Positions 13,358-24,401 of a stretch of DNA of 64,000 nt are shown piece after piece. Numbering within the stretch: position 1 is the first letter of the stretch; each line of letters opens with the position of its first letter. The notes beneath the pieces are model-generated. The model saw only the letters and a program-made list of their open reading frames with translations, made no database searches and was not told the DNA's origin. The translations under genes were made by a program, and so were the position numbers. This DNA comes from Lineolata rhizophorae (taxonomy: Eukaryota > Ascomycota > Dothideomycetes > Lineolatales > Lineolataceae): NCBI GenBank assembly GCA_010093515.1, contig MU001671.1, positions 1,497,204 through 1,561,203 of the forward strand, written 5' to 3'.

Positions 13358-13386
<29 letters not shown>
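13358..13386 (+). promoter_or_regulatory. Pyrimidine (CT)n tract upstream of the Ras-GEF
   Basis: An uninterrupted CT run about 335 bp before the ATG at 13721. In filamentous fungi, CT-rich tracts often lie just upstream of transcription starts of TATA-less genes. Similar tracts precede the CHY/RING gene and the 6-phosphogluconolactonase gene here, which supports a promoter role by inference. Confidence 0.5.
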
Positions 13387-13388
<2 letters not shown>

Positions 13389-13720
13389 ACTCACGAAACC
13401 TCGAACCTACCGAGGCCCCCATCAACTGCGTCGCCTTTTGTGTCAACCGTTTGGGGTCTCGACCGACTTGTACGTCATTCGAGAGACGCTGCTTCCTTGG
13501 AGCCTCGGCGGACTGACTTGACCCTTCCCCAGATCGGCCCGCGGCTTCTTGCGACTCATCGCAGATGACTCCTCGAGCAGCTTTCTAACTTGGATCGCAC
13601 TCTTTTTTTTTTTTCCTGTCGACCAAACCGAACCTTTTACAACCCAACCTCGCCCAGTCTGGAGTGAACTCAACAATCCCCGCGTCATCGTCGTTCGCCG
13701 GCTTGACGCCCGCAGCCGCA

Positions 13721-16700
13721 ATGGCCGAAATCCAGGACCCCGTCTACGCCGTCGAGCACACGGACGCCCAGGTTGCCCCGCTCAACATCCGCAAGACGCC
13801 CTCGCGGGCGCAGAGCCGCGCATCGCAGCACACGCGGCGGTCGTCCGGGTCGCGCAGCCGCCGGACAGGCTCGGCCAAGTCGCAGCAGGGACAGATGTCG
13901 CCGCCGCTGACGCCGCGGGCCTCGCGCGAGGCCATGGACCGCAAGCTACAGCAGCAACCCGAACCCGTCTTCCACCACTACCTGCGCGCCTTCTACCACT
14001 TCCACCCCACCTCGACCGTGTCGTCCTCGGGCGAGGAGTCGTCCATCACGGTCCCCATCAACCAGGGCGACGTCATCCTGGTCCACTCGATACACCCCAA
14101 CGGGTGGGCCGACGGCACGCTCCTGGCCTCGGGCGCCCGCGGCTGGCTGCCCACCAACTACTGCGAGGCGTACGACCACGACACGATCCGCACGCTGCTC
14201 CACGCGCTGACCCAGCTCTGGGACTTTGTCCGGAGCGGCGACGGCGACGGCGACGACCTCGCCATCTTCTCCAAGCACGACTACGTGAGGGGGATGATTG
14301 CGGGGGTGCGAGTGTTCCTTGTAAGTTGAGGCGACATTTCTCCTTTTCGCTTTGTTGCATAAAGTCGGGCAAACTGACGAATCCAGGAAAAAACGACGTG
14401 TCTGAAGCGAGAGTCGTATCTGATACAGTCGCACGTTGCGCTACGGCGCATGCGTAAAGGCCTTCTGGGGGACCTGTCGTCTTTCGTAAAGGTGTCGAAG
14501 CGTCTGCAAGATGTGGTGCTCGAACAGCCGTCGACGACGGCCGTTTTCGAGATGCTCGACGAGCTCGTGTTGAAGGCATTCAAGGTGGTTACGAGGGCGG
14601 TACGGTTCCTGGACATTTGGGCCCAGGACGTGTCGCAGCCGGAAGACGACGATGCGTTGGATTACGGACTCGAGCTGGAACGTCCGCCGACCCCGCCCGG
14701 AGAGACGGCCGACGAGGTGACTCGTTATCCTTCGGGCAACGACGTGGTGTCACCAACCGAAACTGTCGAAACGGAGGATCCCGGGCGACGTAGCCGCGCA
14801 GCCGAGCCAGGCACAGTCCAATCACAGGCGCCGGTGTCACGACCTCTTTCACTCCCGCCGAAGCGGTTCTCCGTATCTCACCGAATGTCGTACAATGGCA
14901 AAGCGACGGGCGCGCGTCGGCAAAACCTCGCCTCTGGGCGCCTGGACGCCGCCCACGACTCTTTCCTGGGATTCATCGGCTCATACATCGGGTTACACCT
15001 CCAATCGCGATCCTCGTCGGAGCTCGTACAAACCACGCAGCAGTCTGTGCTCTCGTGCCAGCGCCTCCTCGCCGTCGTCGACGAAGTATGGGAACGCGAC
15101 TGTCGACACTCGGAAACCCTCGAACAAGCGCGTGAAAACATGGCCATCCGGCTGCGAGAACTGATCCAAGCGACCAAGGATGTCTTTGGCCCCCCCGAAG
15201 GAAGCAACGGGGAGGTGGTCTTCATGCCCGACCAAGGCAAACAGCTCGTCGAGGCTGCCACCAATTGCGTGCGAGCCGCCGGCGAGTGTGTTAATCGAAC
15301 ACGCCACGTCATCGAGAAGATTGGTGACTTTGAATTCGAGGCGGCGGAGCCAGGCCTGTCGGAGGCCATCTTCGAGAGCCTCCCCAAGAGCTATGGCGTT
15401 GCCGAGGAGCACGAGGTGGCGGCGGCCGTCACGGTGGACGACCATTCGCAGGCTGCGCCCGAGAACCTCGACGAAAAGCCGCTTCCTGCACCGCCGACGG
15501 TGGCGCTAGAGACCAAGGCTCTGCCGGAGCCGCCGCAGCTGTCCCCGTTGGTCACCGAAACGTCGCCCCTCAAGCCTCTCATTGTCGAAAGTCCCGTGGC
15601 CGTCTCGGTACGGTCTTCCCGCTCGTCGATCCCGCCGCTTTCCCAGCTCCCCATGCCACACCTGCCGCAGCCCGCGGATCGCAACTCGGCTGAGCACACG
15701 ACGAACAACCACGCCAACCCGGAGAACAACACCCACCGCTTCGGACCTTCGGTGCGCACCGATAGCGTGCACGTTTCGGTCGCGGAGACGAGTAGCACTT
15801 CGCCCAACAGCGTGCGCGGCGACGAAATGAGCGTTATATCCCTGGCCTCGACTCGCGCGACGACCCCCGACCGGTCACCCTCGGCACGGCCCGCTGAGTC
15901 CGGATCCATGCTCAAGAGCTTCGAGAGCGTCTCGGAGCTGCACTCGGCCGCCAGCGAGGACGGCAACGTAGAGGCGCAGCTGCTGGGCAAGACGTACGCG
16001 CATGAGCTCGTGTACAACAAGGACGGCCAGATCGCGGGCGGCTCGCTGCCGGCCCTGGTCGAGTGCCTCACGACACACGAGTCGACGCCGGACGCCATGT
16101 TCGTCACGGCGTTTTACCTGACGTTCCGGCTATTCACGACCCCCGTCGACTTCGCCAAGGCGCTCGTCGACCGCTTCGAATACGTCGACCACAGCCACGA
16201 GATCGGCACGCCGGTGCGGTTGCGTGTATACAACATCTTCAAGGGCTGGCTCGAGAGCTACTGGCGCCCCGACAGCGACGCGTCGGCGCTCGACGTCATC
16301 CTCGCCTTCGCGCAGGGCTCGCTCGCCGAGGTTCTCCCTCAGGCCGGCAAGCGGCTGGCCGAGTTGGCGACCAAGGTGACGGATGTGGAGGCGGGCGCCA
16401 TCGTCCCGCGCGTGGGCTCCTCGGTCGGCGGCAAGTTGGGTGTCGTGCCCTTCGTGCCGGCGCACGCGCCCTCGCCCGTGGTGTCGCGTAGTCAGCTGAA
16501 CGCGCTGCGCAACTTCAAGAACGGCGGGTCGCAGCCAAGCTTCCTCGACTTCGACCCGCTCGAGCTGGCGCGCCAGTTCACGCTCATCGAGTCGCGCATC
16601 TTCTGCGCGATCCAGCCCGAGGAGCTGCTGGCGTCGGAGTGGACCAAGAAGGCCGACTCCAAGGCGGTCAACGTGCGGGCCATGTCGACGCTGTCGACGG

Positions 16701-17131
16701 ACCTGGCCAACCTAGTGGCGGACACGATCCTGCAGCTCGAGGAGCCCAAGAAACGCGCCGTCGTCATCAAGCAGTGGGTTAAGATCGCGATGCGCTGCCT
16801 GGAGCTCAACAACTACGACAGCCTCATGGCCATCATCTGCAGCCTCAACTCGTCCATGGTGCTGCGGCTCAAGAAGACGTGGGACCTGGTCAGCCAGAAG
16901 ACCATGGCCCGCCTCGACGGCCTCAAGGCCGTCGTCGACGTCGGCAAGAACTACGCCGTGCTCCGCCAGCGCCTCCAGAACCAGGTCGCGCCCTGCATTC
17001 CCTTCGTCGGCATCTACCTGACGGACCTGACCTTTGTGGACGTGGGCAACACGACGACGCGGCAGCTGCCTGGCGGCGGTGGCGGCGAGGGCGGCAGCCG
17101 CACCAGCGGCGCGGGCGCCTCATCCTCGCCG

Positions 17132-17180
<49 letters not shown>

Positions 17181-17665
17181 TCAACTTCGACAAGCACATG
17201 CGGACGGCGCGCATCATCGGGCAGCTGCAGCGGTTCCAGATCCCGTACAAGCTGACGGCGGTGCCGGAGATGCAGGACTGGATGGACGCGCAGATCCACC
17301 GGGTCCGCGACTCGGACCAGGCCAACGTCCAGAGCTACTACCGCCGCAGCCTGCTGCTCGAGCCCCGCGAGCAGCCCCCGCGGCCCACCTACGCCCACTA
17401 CCAGACCCCCGTCGCCGCCCCGGCGGCGCAGCAGCCCCCGCGTGAGCAGCTGCACCAGCAGCACCAGCAGCAGGGCCAGGACAGGCGCGCGCATACCCAG
17501 GGCAGCGCCTCGGTGGATGGCAGCGGCGCGGCGAGCATCTTGAGCAGCGGCAGCGGCGGCGGCAGGGAGGCGGGCGCGTCGTCGTCGTCGACCAAGGACC
17601 GGTTCGACTTCTTCAGCAGCATTCCGTTTGTGTCGTCGTCGTCGCGGGAGAAGGTGGCAGACTGA
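13721..17665 (+). CDS. cdc25: Ras guanine-nucleotide exchange factor, Cdc25 type (SH3 + RasGEF_N + RasGEF)
   Basis: Activates Ras by GDP/GTP exchange, feeding cAMP/PKA and MAPK signalling at the plasma membrane. Two exons, 13721-14320 and 14387-17665 (66-bp intron, donor GTAAGT, CTGAC branch site), 1292 aa. The frame is open upstream of 13721 but only from a GTG, so this ATG is taken as the start. An SH3 domain sits at about residues 88-150 (GDVILVHSI, NGWADGTL, ARGWLPTNYCE). A long Ser/Pro/Thr-rich middle follows. RasGEF_N begins near residue 735 (GGSLPALVECL, FYLTFRLFTTPVDF) and the catalytic domain at about 920-1175 (FDPLELARQFTLIE, RIIGQLQRFQIPYKL). A Gly/Ser/Thr-rich low-complexity insert with eight Thr lies inside the catalytic domain between LTDLTFVDVGN and INFDKHMRTA. 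The C-terminal tail is Gln/Ser/Gly-rich. Confidence 0.95.
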
Positions 17666-19209
17666 AGGGAAGCGGGAGATACGAGTTTGGGCTTTTCAAT
17701 TTTTATTTTTTATTTATTTTTATTTTATCATTTTTGGGTTTTTGCGGGCGTTGTTTTGGGAGGGAAAGGGGAGCGGCTACGAACGCTTTTGTATCATTTA
17801 TCTCCCTTTGTTGTGGCTTTTTTTTTTGACGAGAGAGTGTGGTTGGTTCTCCCTATTCTGTCATGCGTTTTACGACCTGTGCTCTGTGCGTGTAGTGTGT
17901 GTTGTTTGATGTGTGTTGTCTCTCGGTCAGTCGGTCGGTTGGTTCCTGGAGTTTGACTAGATACCTCTTTCTTTGTATGGCCCCCTATATTTTCTCTCGT
18001 TTGCCTGACCTTTTCGGCTTCCGGATTCGGTGTGCGATGGTGTTGAAACTGGAGGAATGGATCGGAGGGGGGCTGCGGGTTGTCATTTATTATCCGAGGT
18101 TTCCTTTTTCATACCCACCCTTGATCCCTTCTTTATTTTTTTTCGACCTTTCCATTTTGGAATTTTGTTCCCTTTTTTTTTTTTTTCCGACAAAAATTGT
18201 TGTGCGTGATCGGGGTATATGGAGAAGGAAAAAGCGCCCCTCTTGCGCATCACCGGCATCCTGGACGGGAGCATTAGAGAACGAAAGGTTTCTCTTGAGG
18301 TTCTTTTTGTGGAGGGCTTGTTGGCGGCCCAGGGCGGGCATTCTTGGCCGTACGTAGCAGCCTTGGCCGTCCGCGGCGAGAGGCGGGACGAAGGTGAAGG
18401 AAGGAAGACGCTGTCGTCGGGGGAGGCGGCGGTGCTGTTTGTACTCTGAATTGCTAGATGCGGTCAATGTTTAATTAAGACGTGGCGACGTCTAGGTTTC
18501 AGACCGTTGATGCTAGATCTGGGCATGCGCCTGGGCATGCGCCTTAAGTGGAGCACATATACGTGGTGGAGAGGGGCAGTCTTGTCCGTCTCCGCTGGGT
18601 GCGGCTGATGCGGGCGAAACGCACCCGAGGAATCTACCGTACACAGACGCTGGCAATTCCGCTCTAGCAAGGCAAAAATAGCCTGGCAGGGCATTGCCCG
18701 GACGATGCTGCAGCTTCCCACGTACGCGTCCCGCAGCTGAGCGCCGGCTGGGCGACGATGTGCACGGGCGCAGCAGTGACTCGCACTCGGTGGCGGTTTA
18801 CCGCCAGCGTGACCACCTGCTCACTTTGCTGCCCGCATACGCCCTCATCCCGTCTCCGTCTCTCTCCCTCTCTCTCTCACTCTCGCTCTCGCTCTCGCTC
18901 TCTCCTGCGCACGCCCTACACCACCTAAGCAGGCTATCGACGCCCTGTCCTGCCCGACCTGCGGACACGCCCAGTCGTTCGACCGCCCTCTCCTCTCACC
19001 GGCCCTTCGCTCAACCCGCCTCCCGCCTCCATTCTTTCGCCCTCAATCGCAGCCCGCGCACGCACGCGCTCACTCGCTCGCGGCACCCTTGCGGCGCCGT
19101 GCGCGCGCGCGCGCGTCCTCCCATCCACGCTCCCTCCCGCCCTCCCTCCCCTCTCCCTTCTCCCCTCTCCCCTCTCCCCTCTTCCCTCCCTCCCCCCAAT
19201 GCCCGCGCC
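17666..19209. other. Intergenic: Ras-GEF 3' region and CHY/RING gene leader
   Basis: The first ~700 bp is T-rich (several T runs, for example near 17700-17730 and 18170-18190) and probably holds the 3' UTR and polyadenylation signals. From about 18855 to 19200 the plus strand is strongly pyrimidine-rich, with CT repeats near 18858-18903 and TCCC runs just before the next ATG. No gene is evident. Confidence 0.5.
18855..18905 (+). promoter_or_regulatory. CT-rich tract upstream of the CHY/RING gene
   Basis: Runs of TCTC and CTCGCT on the plus strand about 300-350 bp before the likely ATG at 19210. Placement resembles the CT tract upstream of the Ras-GEF; function is inferred. Confidence 0.4.
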
Positions 19210-22200
19210 ATGAGCAGCATCCTATCCTCCTTCCTCCTCGAGCCCGCGCTCCGCCACGCGCGCCGCTTCTCCACCGCCGGCACCGCCCCCGGCACCGCCG
19301 ACCCGGACCCCGGCCGACCGCCCGCCGCGCCCGCAGCCGCCGGCGCCCGGCCCGCGTCCGCGCCCGCGCCCGCGCACCAGCGCTCGCTGGCATGTGAAAG
19401 TCGCCCGGGCCCGGGCCCGGGCGCGCCGGCGCGCCGGCCCCGCGAGCCCTCCTCGTGCGCGCATGGGCCCGGGTGCTCCCGTGCGGGGAGCGGCGGCAGC
19501 GGGCGGCGAGGCTCTGAGCGTTGGCGGAACGGCGGGGCGGGCGAGGGGGGGAGCGGTGGTGGTGGTGGTGCTGGTGGTGGTGCTGGTGGTGCTGGTGCTG
19601 GTGGTGCTGGGGATGGTGGAGCGGGAGGAGGGCGCGGCGGCGGGGAGAGAGCGCTGTCGTCGGGGCGGGCCCGCGACGTGGAGCTAGCGGCGCGCTCGTC
19701 GACGCGGCCGGCTGGCGGGCGGGCGGACGCCAATTGCGGCGGCAGCGGAGGCCGTGGCGGCGCTCGTGACCGGTCGCTGCAGGGCGGGGCGCTGGACGCG
19801 GAGGAGGAGGAGGAGGAGGAGGAGGGGCGCCCTGCCGCGTCGGACCCCCAGCCCTCGCCGTCTTCGTCCTCGCCGTCCCCCGTCACGCCTCTCGCGCGCG
19901 CCTCCGCTTCTCCACCGCGACCGCCCTCGTCGCCCGCAGCCGCAGCACCGATCGCGGCCCCGGCCCCGTTGCAGCCGTCTGTCGCTCCGGCCGCGCCCGT
20001 CCAATCCGCCGAGCCGAGCCCCGCCGCCTCGGCCCACGCCCCCGTTGGCGATCATGCCACCGGCGGCCCTCAGGCGTCGACGTCAGAAGAAGACAGAGTC
20101 TCCATCGCAGACTGCGACACCACCCATCCACAACGCGGACAGCCCCCATCGGCGGCCACCCGCCAGCAGTCGTCCTCGTCCACGACCTCTGCATCATCAT
20201 CATCCTCCACCTCCGCATCCGCCTCGTCCTCTCGCCCGCTCCCCCTCCAGCCCGACATGTCCTCCAACCCGGCCTACCGCTCTACCGACTCGCTCGCCCG
20301 GCCCGCCGCCGATCCCTCCTCCTCCTCCACCTTCGCTTCCTCCTCCGCCCCCCCCGAATCCAGAGATGCGCAGCAGAACGCCATGTCGACGCTCCTCCCC
20401 GCCGACGACGGCATGCGCCTCCTCCGACAGCGCATCCACACCATCCGCGACCACCCGACCGCCACGCCCGACGACAAGGCCCGCCTGCTCCAGCAGCTCA
20501 TGATGGCGCCGTACGCGAGCGCCGTGGCGCCCAAGTCGCCGTCGGGCGCCGCCAGCCCCCCGCCCACGAGCTCCCGCGGCGTGGCCAGCCGCGCAGACGG
20601 CCCGGCCGTCGCCGGCCGCGGCGAGCCCGACCCCTTCGACGACGACGCCATGGCCGTGGACGGCCACGAGAACCCGTACAACATCCGCCCGGCGGACCTG
20701 GAGCCCTCGTACCAGCCGCGGAAGCGGCGGCGGCGGATGGCACCGCCATCGGGCCCGGGCGAGGGCGCCGTACCCTTGAACGAGAAGCCGCAGTTGCCGC
20801 TGGCCGAAGACGACGAGTCGGACGCGCCCGACGACGCCGAGGAAGACGCGGCGGCGGCGGCGGCGGCGGCGGCGGCTGACGCGCCGCTGCCGCCGCCGCC
20901 GCCGCTGCCGCCGCGCGCCCTCGGCTGCAAGCACTACAAGCGCAACGTCAAGGTGCAGTGCGTCGACTGCGCGCGGTGGTACCCGTGCCGGCACTGCCAC
21001 GACGCCGTCGAGGCGCACGCGCTCGACCGCCGGCGCACGCGCAACATGCTGTGCATGCTGTGCCGGACGCCGCAGCCGGCGGCCGACACGTGCCGCGCCT
21101 GCGGCGAGGCCGCCGCCTGCTACTACTGCGACATCTGCAAGCTGTGGGACGACGAGCCGCGGAAGCGCATCTACCACTGCGCCGACTGCGGCATCTGCAG
21201 GAGGGGCGAAGGGCTGGGCAAGGACTTTAAGCATTGCAAGGTGAGCGGCTCTCCTCTTTTATTTTATTTTATTTTATTTTATTCCTTCCGAGAAAGAGAG
21301 TCGAACTCGACTGGCTAACGAGAGGACCACACCCCTTCCCCCCCCTCCTAATAGCGCTGCAACGTCTGCATCTCCATCGCCTTCGCCGACTCGCACCGCT
21401 GCATCGAGCGCGCTACCGATTGCGACTGCCCCATCTGCGGCTCCTACATGTTCACCTCGTCGCGGTCGGTGGTGGCGCTTCCGTGCGGGCACTACATGCA
21501 CCGGGCCTGCTACGACGCCTACATGCAGCACAGCTACAAGTGCCCGTTCTGCAAGAAGTCGGCCGTCAACATGGAGCTCCAGTGGCAGAAGCTCGAGCTC
21601 GCCATCGAGGCCCAGCCGATGCCGGCCCACTTCGCCGACGCCCGCGTCGTCGTCCGCTGCAACGACTGCGGCGGCAAGAGCGAGGTCCGCTACCACTGGA
21701 TCGGCAACCGCTGCGAGGCCTGCGACAGCTTCAACACCAACGAGCTCCGCCTCGTCCTCCCGCCCGGCTCCGCCAACCCCGCCGCCAGGGACGACGCCGT
21801 CGCTTCCGCCTCCGCCTCCGCCTCCGCCTCCGCCTCCGCCGCCGCCTCCGCCGCCGCCTCCGCAACGACCGCTCCCGTCGACCCCGCTGCCGCCGCCACC
21901 GCCCTCGCCGCCTCCGAGCGCGCCATCCCGTCGTCGGAATCCGCCGCGCCCGCCGCCCCGCCCCGTCGCGACGTGCCCTCGTCCCCGGCCGCGACGTTGC
22001 CCGTCCCGCGCCGGTCCGGGTCGTACTTCCGCGACGACGGCGGCGGCGACGACGACGATGAGGGCGGCGGCGATGACGGCGGGGTTGGGGCCGCCGCCGG
22101 CGACGGTGAGGTGCGGCGCTTCTTGCCGTATGAGGTGTTGAGGCGGGTGGGGAGGTCGCTGTCGCCTTTGCGGGAGTACTATTTGGGGGGGCGGAGGGGG

Positions 22201-22482
22201 GGAGGGGGTGGGGTTGGGATTGTGGGAGGGGACGCGGAAGGGGAAAGGGCGGGGGATGTGTGTAGTGAGTGTGGGGGCGGGTCCGTCGGGGAGGAGGAGG
22301 ATGATGGTGATGACGACATGGTGGATTTCTGGGGCGCGGACGGGCGGTTTTTGTCTGGGGAGGAGGGGGACGAGGATGAGGATATGGATGATGATGATGA
22401 TGATGAGGATGAGGATGAAGATGCGGAAGAAGAGGACGACGATGACGATATGGACGGGATTGAGCTGACAGGGCATCGCTGA
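19210..22482 (+). CDS. CHY-type / CTCHY / RING zinc-finger protein (RCHY1/Pirh2-like E3 ubiquitin ligase)
   Basis: Predicted E3 ubiquitin ligase of the Pirh2 architecture. Two exons, 19210-21240 and 21355-22482, 1052 aa; the 114-bp intron contains a (TTTTA)n run. The chosen ATG gives MSSILSSFLLEPALRHARRF; a conservative alternative start is the Met near 20383 (MSTLLPADDGMRLLRQRI). The CHY finger starts near residue 572 (LGCKHYKRNVKVQC, WYPCRHCHD, MLCMLC). CTCHY follows (CYYCDICKLWDD, YHCADCGIC). Exon 2 opens with RCNVCIS, then the RING domain (DCPICGSYMF, LPCGHYMHRACYDAY, CPFCKK; about 700-745), then a zinc ribbon (RCNDCG...GNRCEACDS). The N-terminal 350 residues are Pro/Ala/Gly low complexity, there is an (Ala-Ser)n run after the ribbon, and the C-terminus is a long Asp/Glu tail. 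An extra intron in the glycine-rich N-terminal part cannot be excluded. Confidence 0.88.
21256..21283 (+). repeat. (TTTTA)n repeat inside the CHY/RING gene intron
   Basis: About five TTTTA pentamers lie in the 114-bp intron, which is about twice the usual intron size in this window. The repeat probably accounts for part of the extra length. Confidence 0.85.
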
Positions 22483-22992
22483 AATGGGGGTTGGGTCCGC
22501 GGTGCAAGGAGCTGGTGTTGACTTCGAAAAGCGTGGCTTGGGCGGGCGTGCTTTTTGTACTTTAGTGCAATTGAGCTCTTGGATGGCTCTCAATTCGTGT
22601 TTGTACGGGCGTGATGACGTTGTTTTGGATTTTCGTTTGCGAGCCGCCTACGGTTGTGATGTGAGGCTTGATTGTTGTATGGAAATTGGCAGTAGCATGG
22701 CGCACGTGACTGCGCGTTGTCGCGTAACGTCGTTTGCCAATCGGCACCTCGCTCCCGCTTCCGCACCACTTGACCCTCGTCACCTCCGCCCGCATACATT
22801 TTCATATTCGCAACGCATGATTCCTGGGAAGCATACGAGCATGAAATCCTAGTTGAGCTCCGCCAAACTCGACACCTACGAGCCTCGGAGCTCTACGTCG
22901 CAGAGCGGACGTCGCAAACCGCAACCTAGAGAACCGTTCTTCAACCGGCGACAACACGCAGCAGCGATCCACACCTCTTGCAACAGCCAAGC
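22483..22992. other. Intergenic between CHY/RING gene and alg14
   Basis: 510 bp between two co-directional genes. It should contain the 3' UTR of the first gene and promoter of the second. No additional gene or clear motif was seen. Confidence 0.5.
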
Positions 22993-24063
22993 ATGCTCCT
23001 CACCCCCCTCCTCCTTTCCGCGCTCCTCCTCCTCCTCCCCGCCACCCTCTTCCTTCGCCGCAGCAACGCCTCCCGACGCCCGCGCTCCGCCCGCCGCCGC
23101 CGCCGCCAACGACGCCGCGCGCCCGGCACCCCGACCCACCTCTGCATCGCGCTCGGCAGCGGCGGCCACACGGCCGAGATGCTGGCGATGCTAGCCGCGC
23201 TCGACCCACGCCGCTGGACGTACCGCACGTGGGTGGTCAGCTCGGGCGACGGCGTGAGCGCGGCGCGGGCGCTCGAGTTCGAGGCCGGGCTGGCGGCGCG
23301 CTGGGCGCCGCTGCCGGCCGACGCCTGCGGCCGCCCCTGCGTCGGCCCCGCCAGCTGCGCCGTCCGCGTCGTGCCCCGCGCCCGCCGCGTCCATCAGCCC
23401 CTCTGGTCCGCGCCCGCCTCCGCCCTGTGCTGCCTGGCCGCCTGCGTCAACGTGCTGCTCGCGGTGCCGCGGCCGCGGCCGCCGGCATCCTCGCAGACCG
23501 CCGGCGGCGGCGGCGGCGGCGGCAGCAGGAACGACGACAAACCGCCGGCGCGGAGCCGCGATGCCGACGACGACGACGACGACGACGACGACGATGGCGA
23601 CAGGGCGCACGCCGCACCGAACGCCGCGACGCCGCTCGGCCCGCCCGACCTCGTGCTCACCAACGGGCCCGGCACGGGCGTCGTGCTCGTGCTCGCCGCG
23701 CTCGTTGTCCGCGCTGCGCAGCGCATCTGCCTCGCCCTGCGCGTCCCGCCGCCCGTCGCGAACCACTACTTCCGCGTGCCCGCGGTGCGGCTCCGGCGCT
23801 CGTCCGCCGCCGGCGATCCCGCCGCCGACCCTCGCCTGCCGCGCACCGTCTTCGTCGAGTCGCTCGCGCGCGTCAAGGGCCTGTCGCTCAGCGGCCGGTT
23901 GCTGCTCGGCGTGGTGGACCGGTTCGTGGTGCAGTGGGAGGGGCTGGCGGCGGAGCTCGAGGCGCAGGACGGTCGCGTTGGGGGGGGGATCGTGCCGGGA
24001 TGGGCACTGGAGCTGTTTGGGGGGAGGGGTGGGGACGTGGAGTACGGAGGGTTGTTGGTTTAA
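22993..24063 (+). CDS. alg14: UDP-GlcNAc transferase membrane subunit Alg14
   Basis: Membrane anchor that recruits Alg13 to the cytosolic face of the ER; the pair adds the second GlcNAc to dolichol-PP-GlcNAc. One exon, 356 aa. The first ATG is followed by a leucine-rich N-terminal anchor and an Arg-rich stretch, then the family signature ALGSGGHTAEML (about residues 53-64) and YRTWVVSSGD. The C-terminal half has DLVLTNGPGTGVVLVL, the ARVKGLSLSG block, FVVQWEGLA and the terminal YGGLLV. Family members are usually 200-250 aa; the surplus here comes from low-complexity inserts, chiefly a poly-Gly run and about ten Asp coded by GAC repeats (near 23565-23595) ahead of DLVLTNGP. Tail-to-tail with the next gene. 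Confidence 0.92.
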   Translation: MLLTPLLLSALLLLLPATLFLRRSNASRRPRSARRRRRQRRRAPGTPTHLCIALGSGGHTAEMLAMLAALDPRRWTYRTWVVSSGDGVSAARALEFEAGLAARWAPLPADACGRPCVGPASCAVRVVPRARRVHQPLWSAPASALCCLAACVNVLLAVPRPRPPASSQTAGGGGGGGSRNDDKPPARSRDADDDDDDDDDDGDRAHAAPNAATPLGPPDLVLTNGPGTGVVLVLAALVVRAAQRICLALRVPPPVANHYFRVPAVRLRRSSAAGDPAADPRLPRTVFVESLARVKGLSLSGRLLLGVVDRFVVQWEGLAAELEAQDGRVGGGIVPGWALELFGGRGGDVEYGGLLV

Positions 24064-24401
24064 GGGGGTGGGGGATTTGAGCTTTCAGAGGTAATGTGAG
24101 GTGCTTGGGAGGATGAACGGTTTTGCACTATATTTGATTGGATTGCGTTCTGCGGACATGGGACTTCTGGCATGACGGCTTTTACGCATGGCGAGGTGTT
24201 TTTGTAATCTTTCGACTGTTTTGAGCATTGTCGGAAAGGCCTGCCGCCAGGGGACGCGATGCTGGCATGTAATCACTTTTGACTTGCTCATACATCTGCT
24301 GAAGCACGTAGGATAGGGAGGCTTCGGCGGCATAATACCCATGTCCTAGCATCAGCAAATGATGGCTAGTGGCAATTTCGCCTTTTCGGTTTGTCCTAGA
24401 C
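24064..24401. other. Convergent intergenic between alg14 and the TPR-type gene
   Basis: 338 bp shared by two 3' ends. AT-richer than its flanks; nothing else recognised. Confidence 0.5.

Larger units (their letters stand above)
3576..13720. other. 10.1 kb region without a convincing gene, upstream of the Ras-GEF
   Basis: No conserved protein motif was found on either strand. Long GC-driven frames (for example 11294-12391 minus and 11532-12764 plus) overlap one another and read as arginine/alanine/proline-rich noise. The stretch holds a 9-bp tandem repeat (5175-5210), a poly-G run near 7671 and poly-T near 7719, GAAA repeats near 7795-7815, a (GA)n tract (10515-10547), a T-rich patch near 11015-11055 and a (CT)n tract (13358-13386). 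Several TACGTAGTA-type motifs are also present. The right part is probably promoter and 5' leader of the Ras-GEF; a long non-coding RNA or an unrecognised multi-exon gene cannot be excluded. Confidence 0.5.

Noticed and set aside
13664-13720. Upstream extension of the Ras-GEF N-terminus
   Set aside because: The frame is open but begins at GTG, not ATG; the first ATG in frame is 13721.
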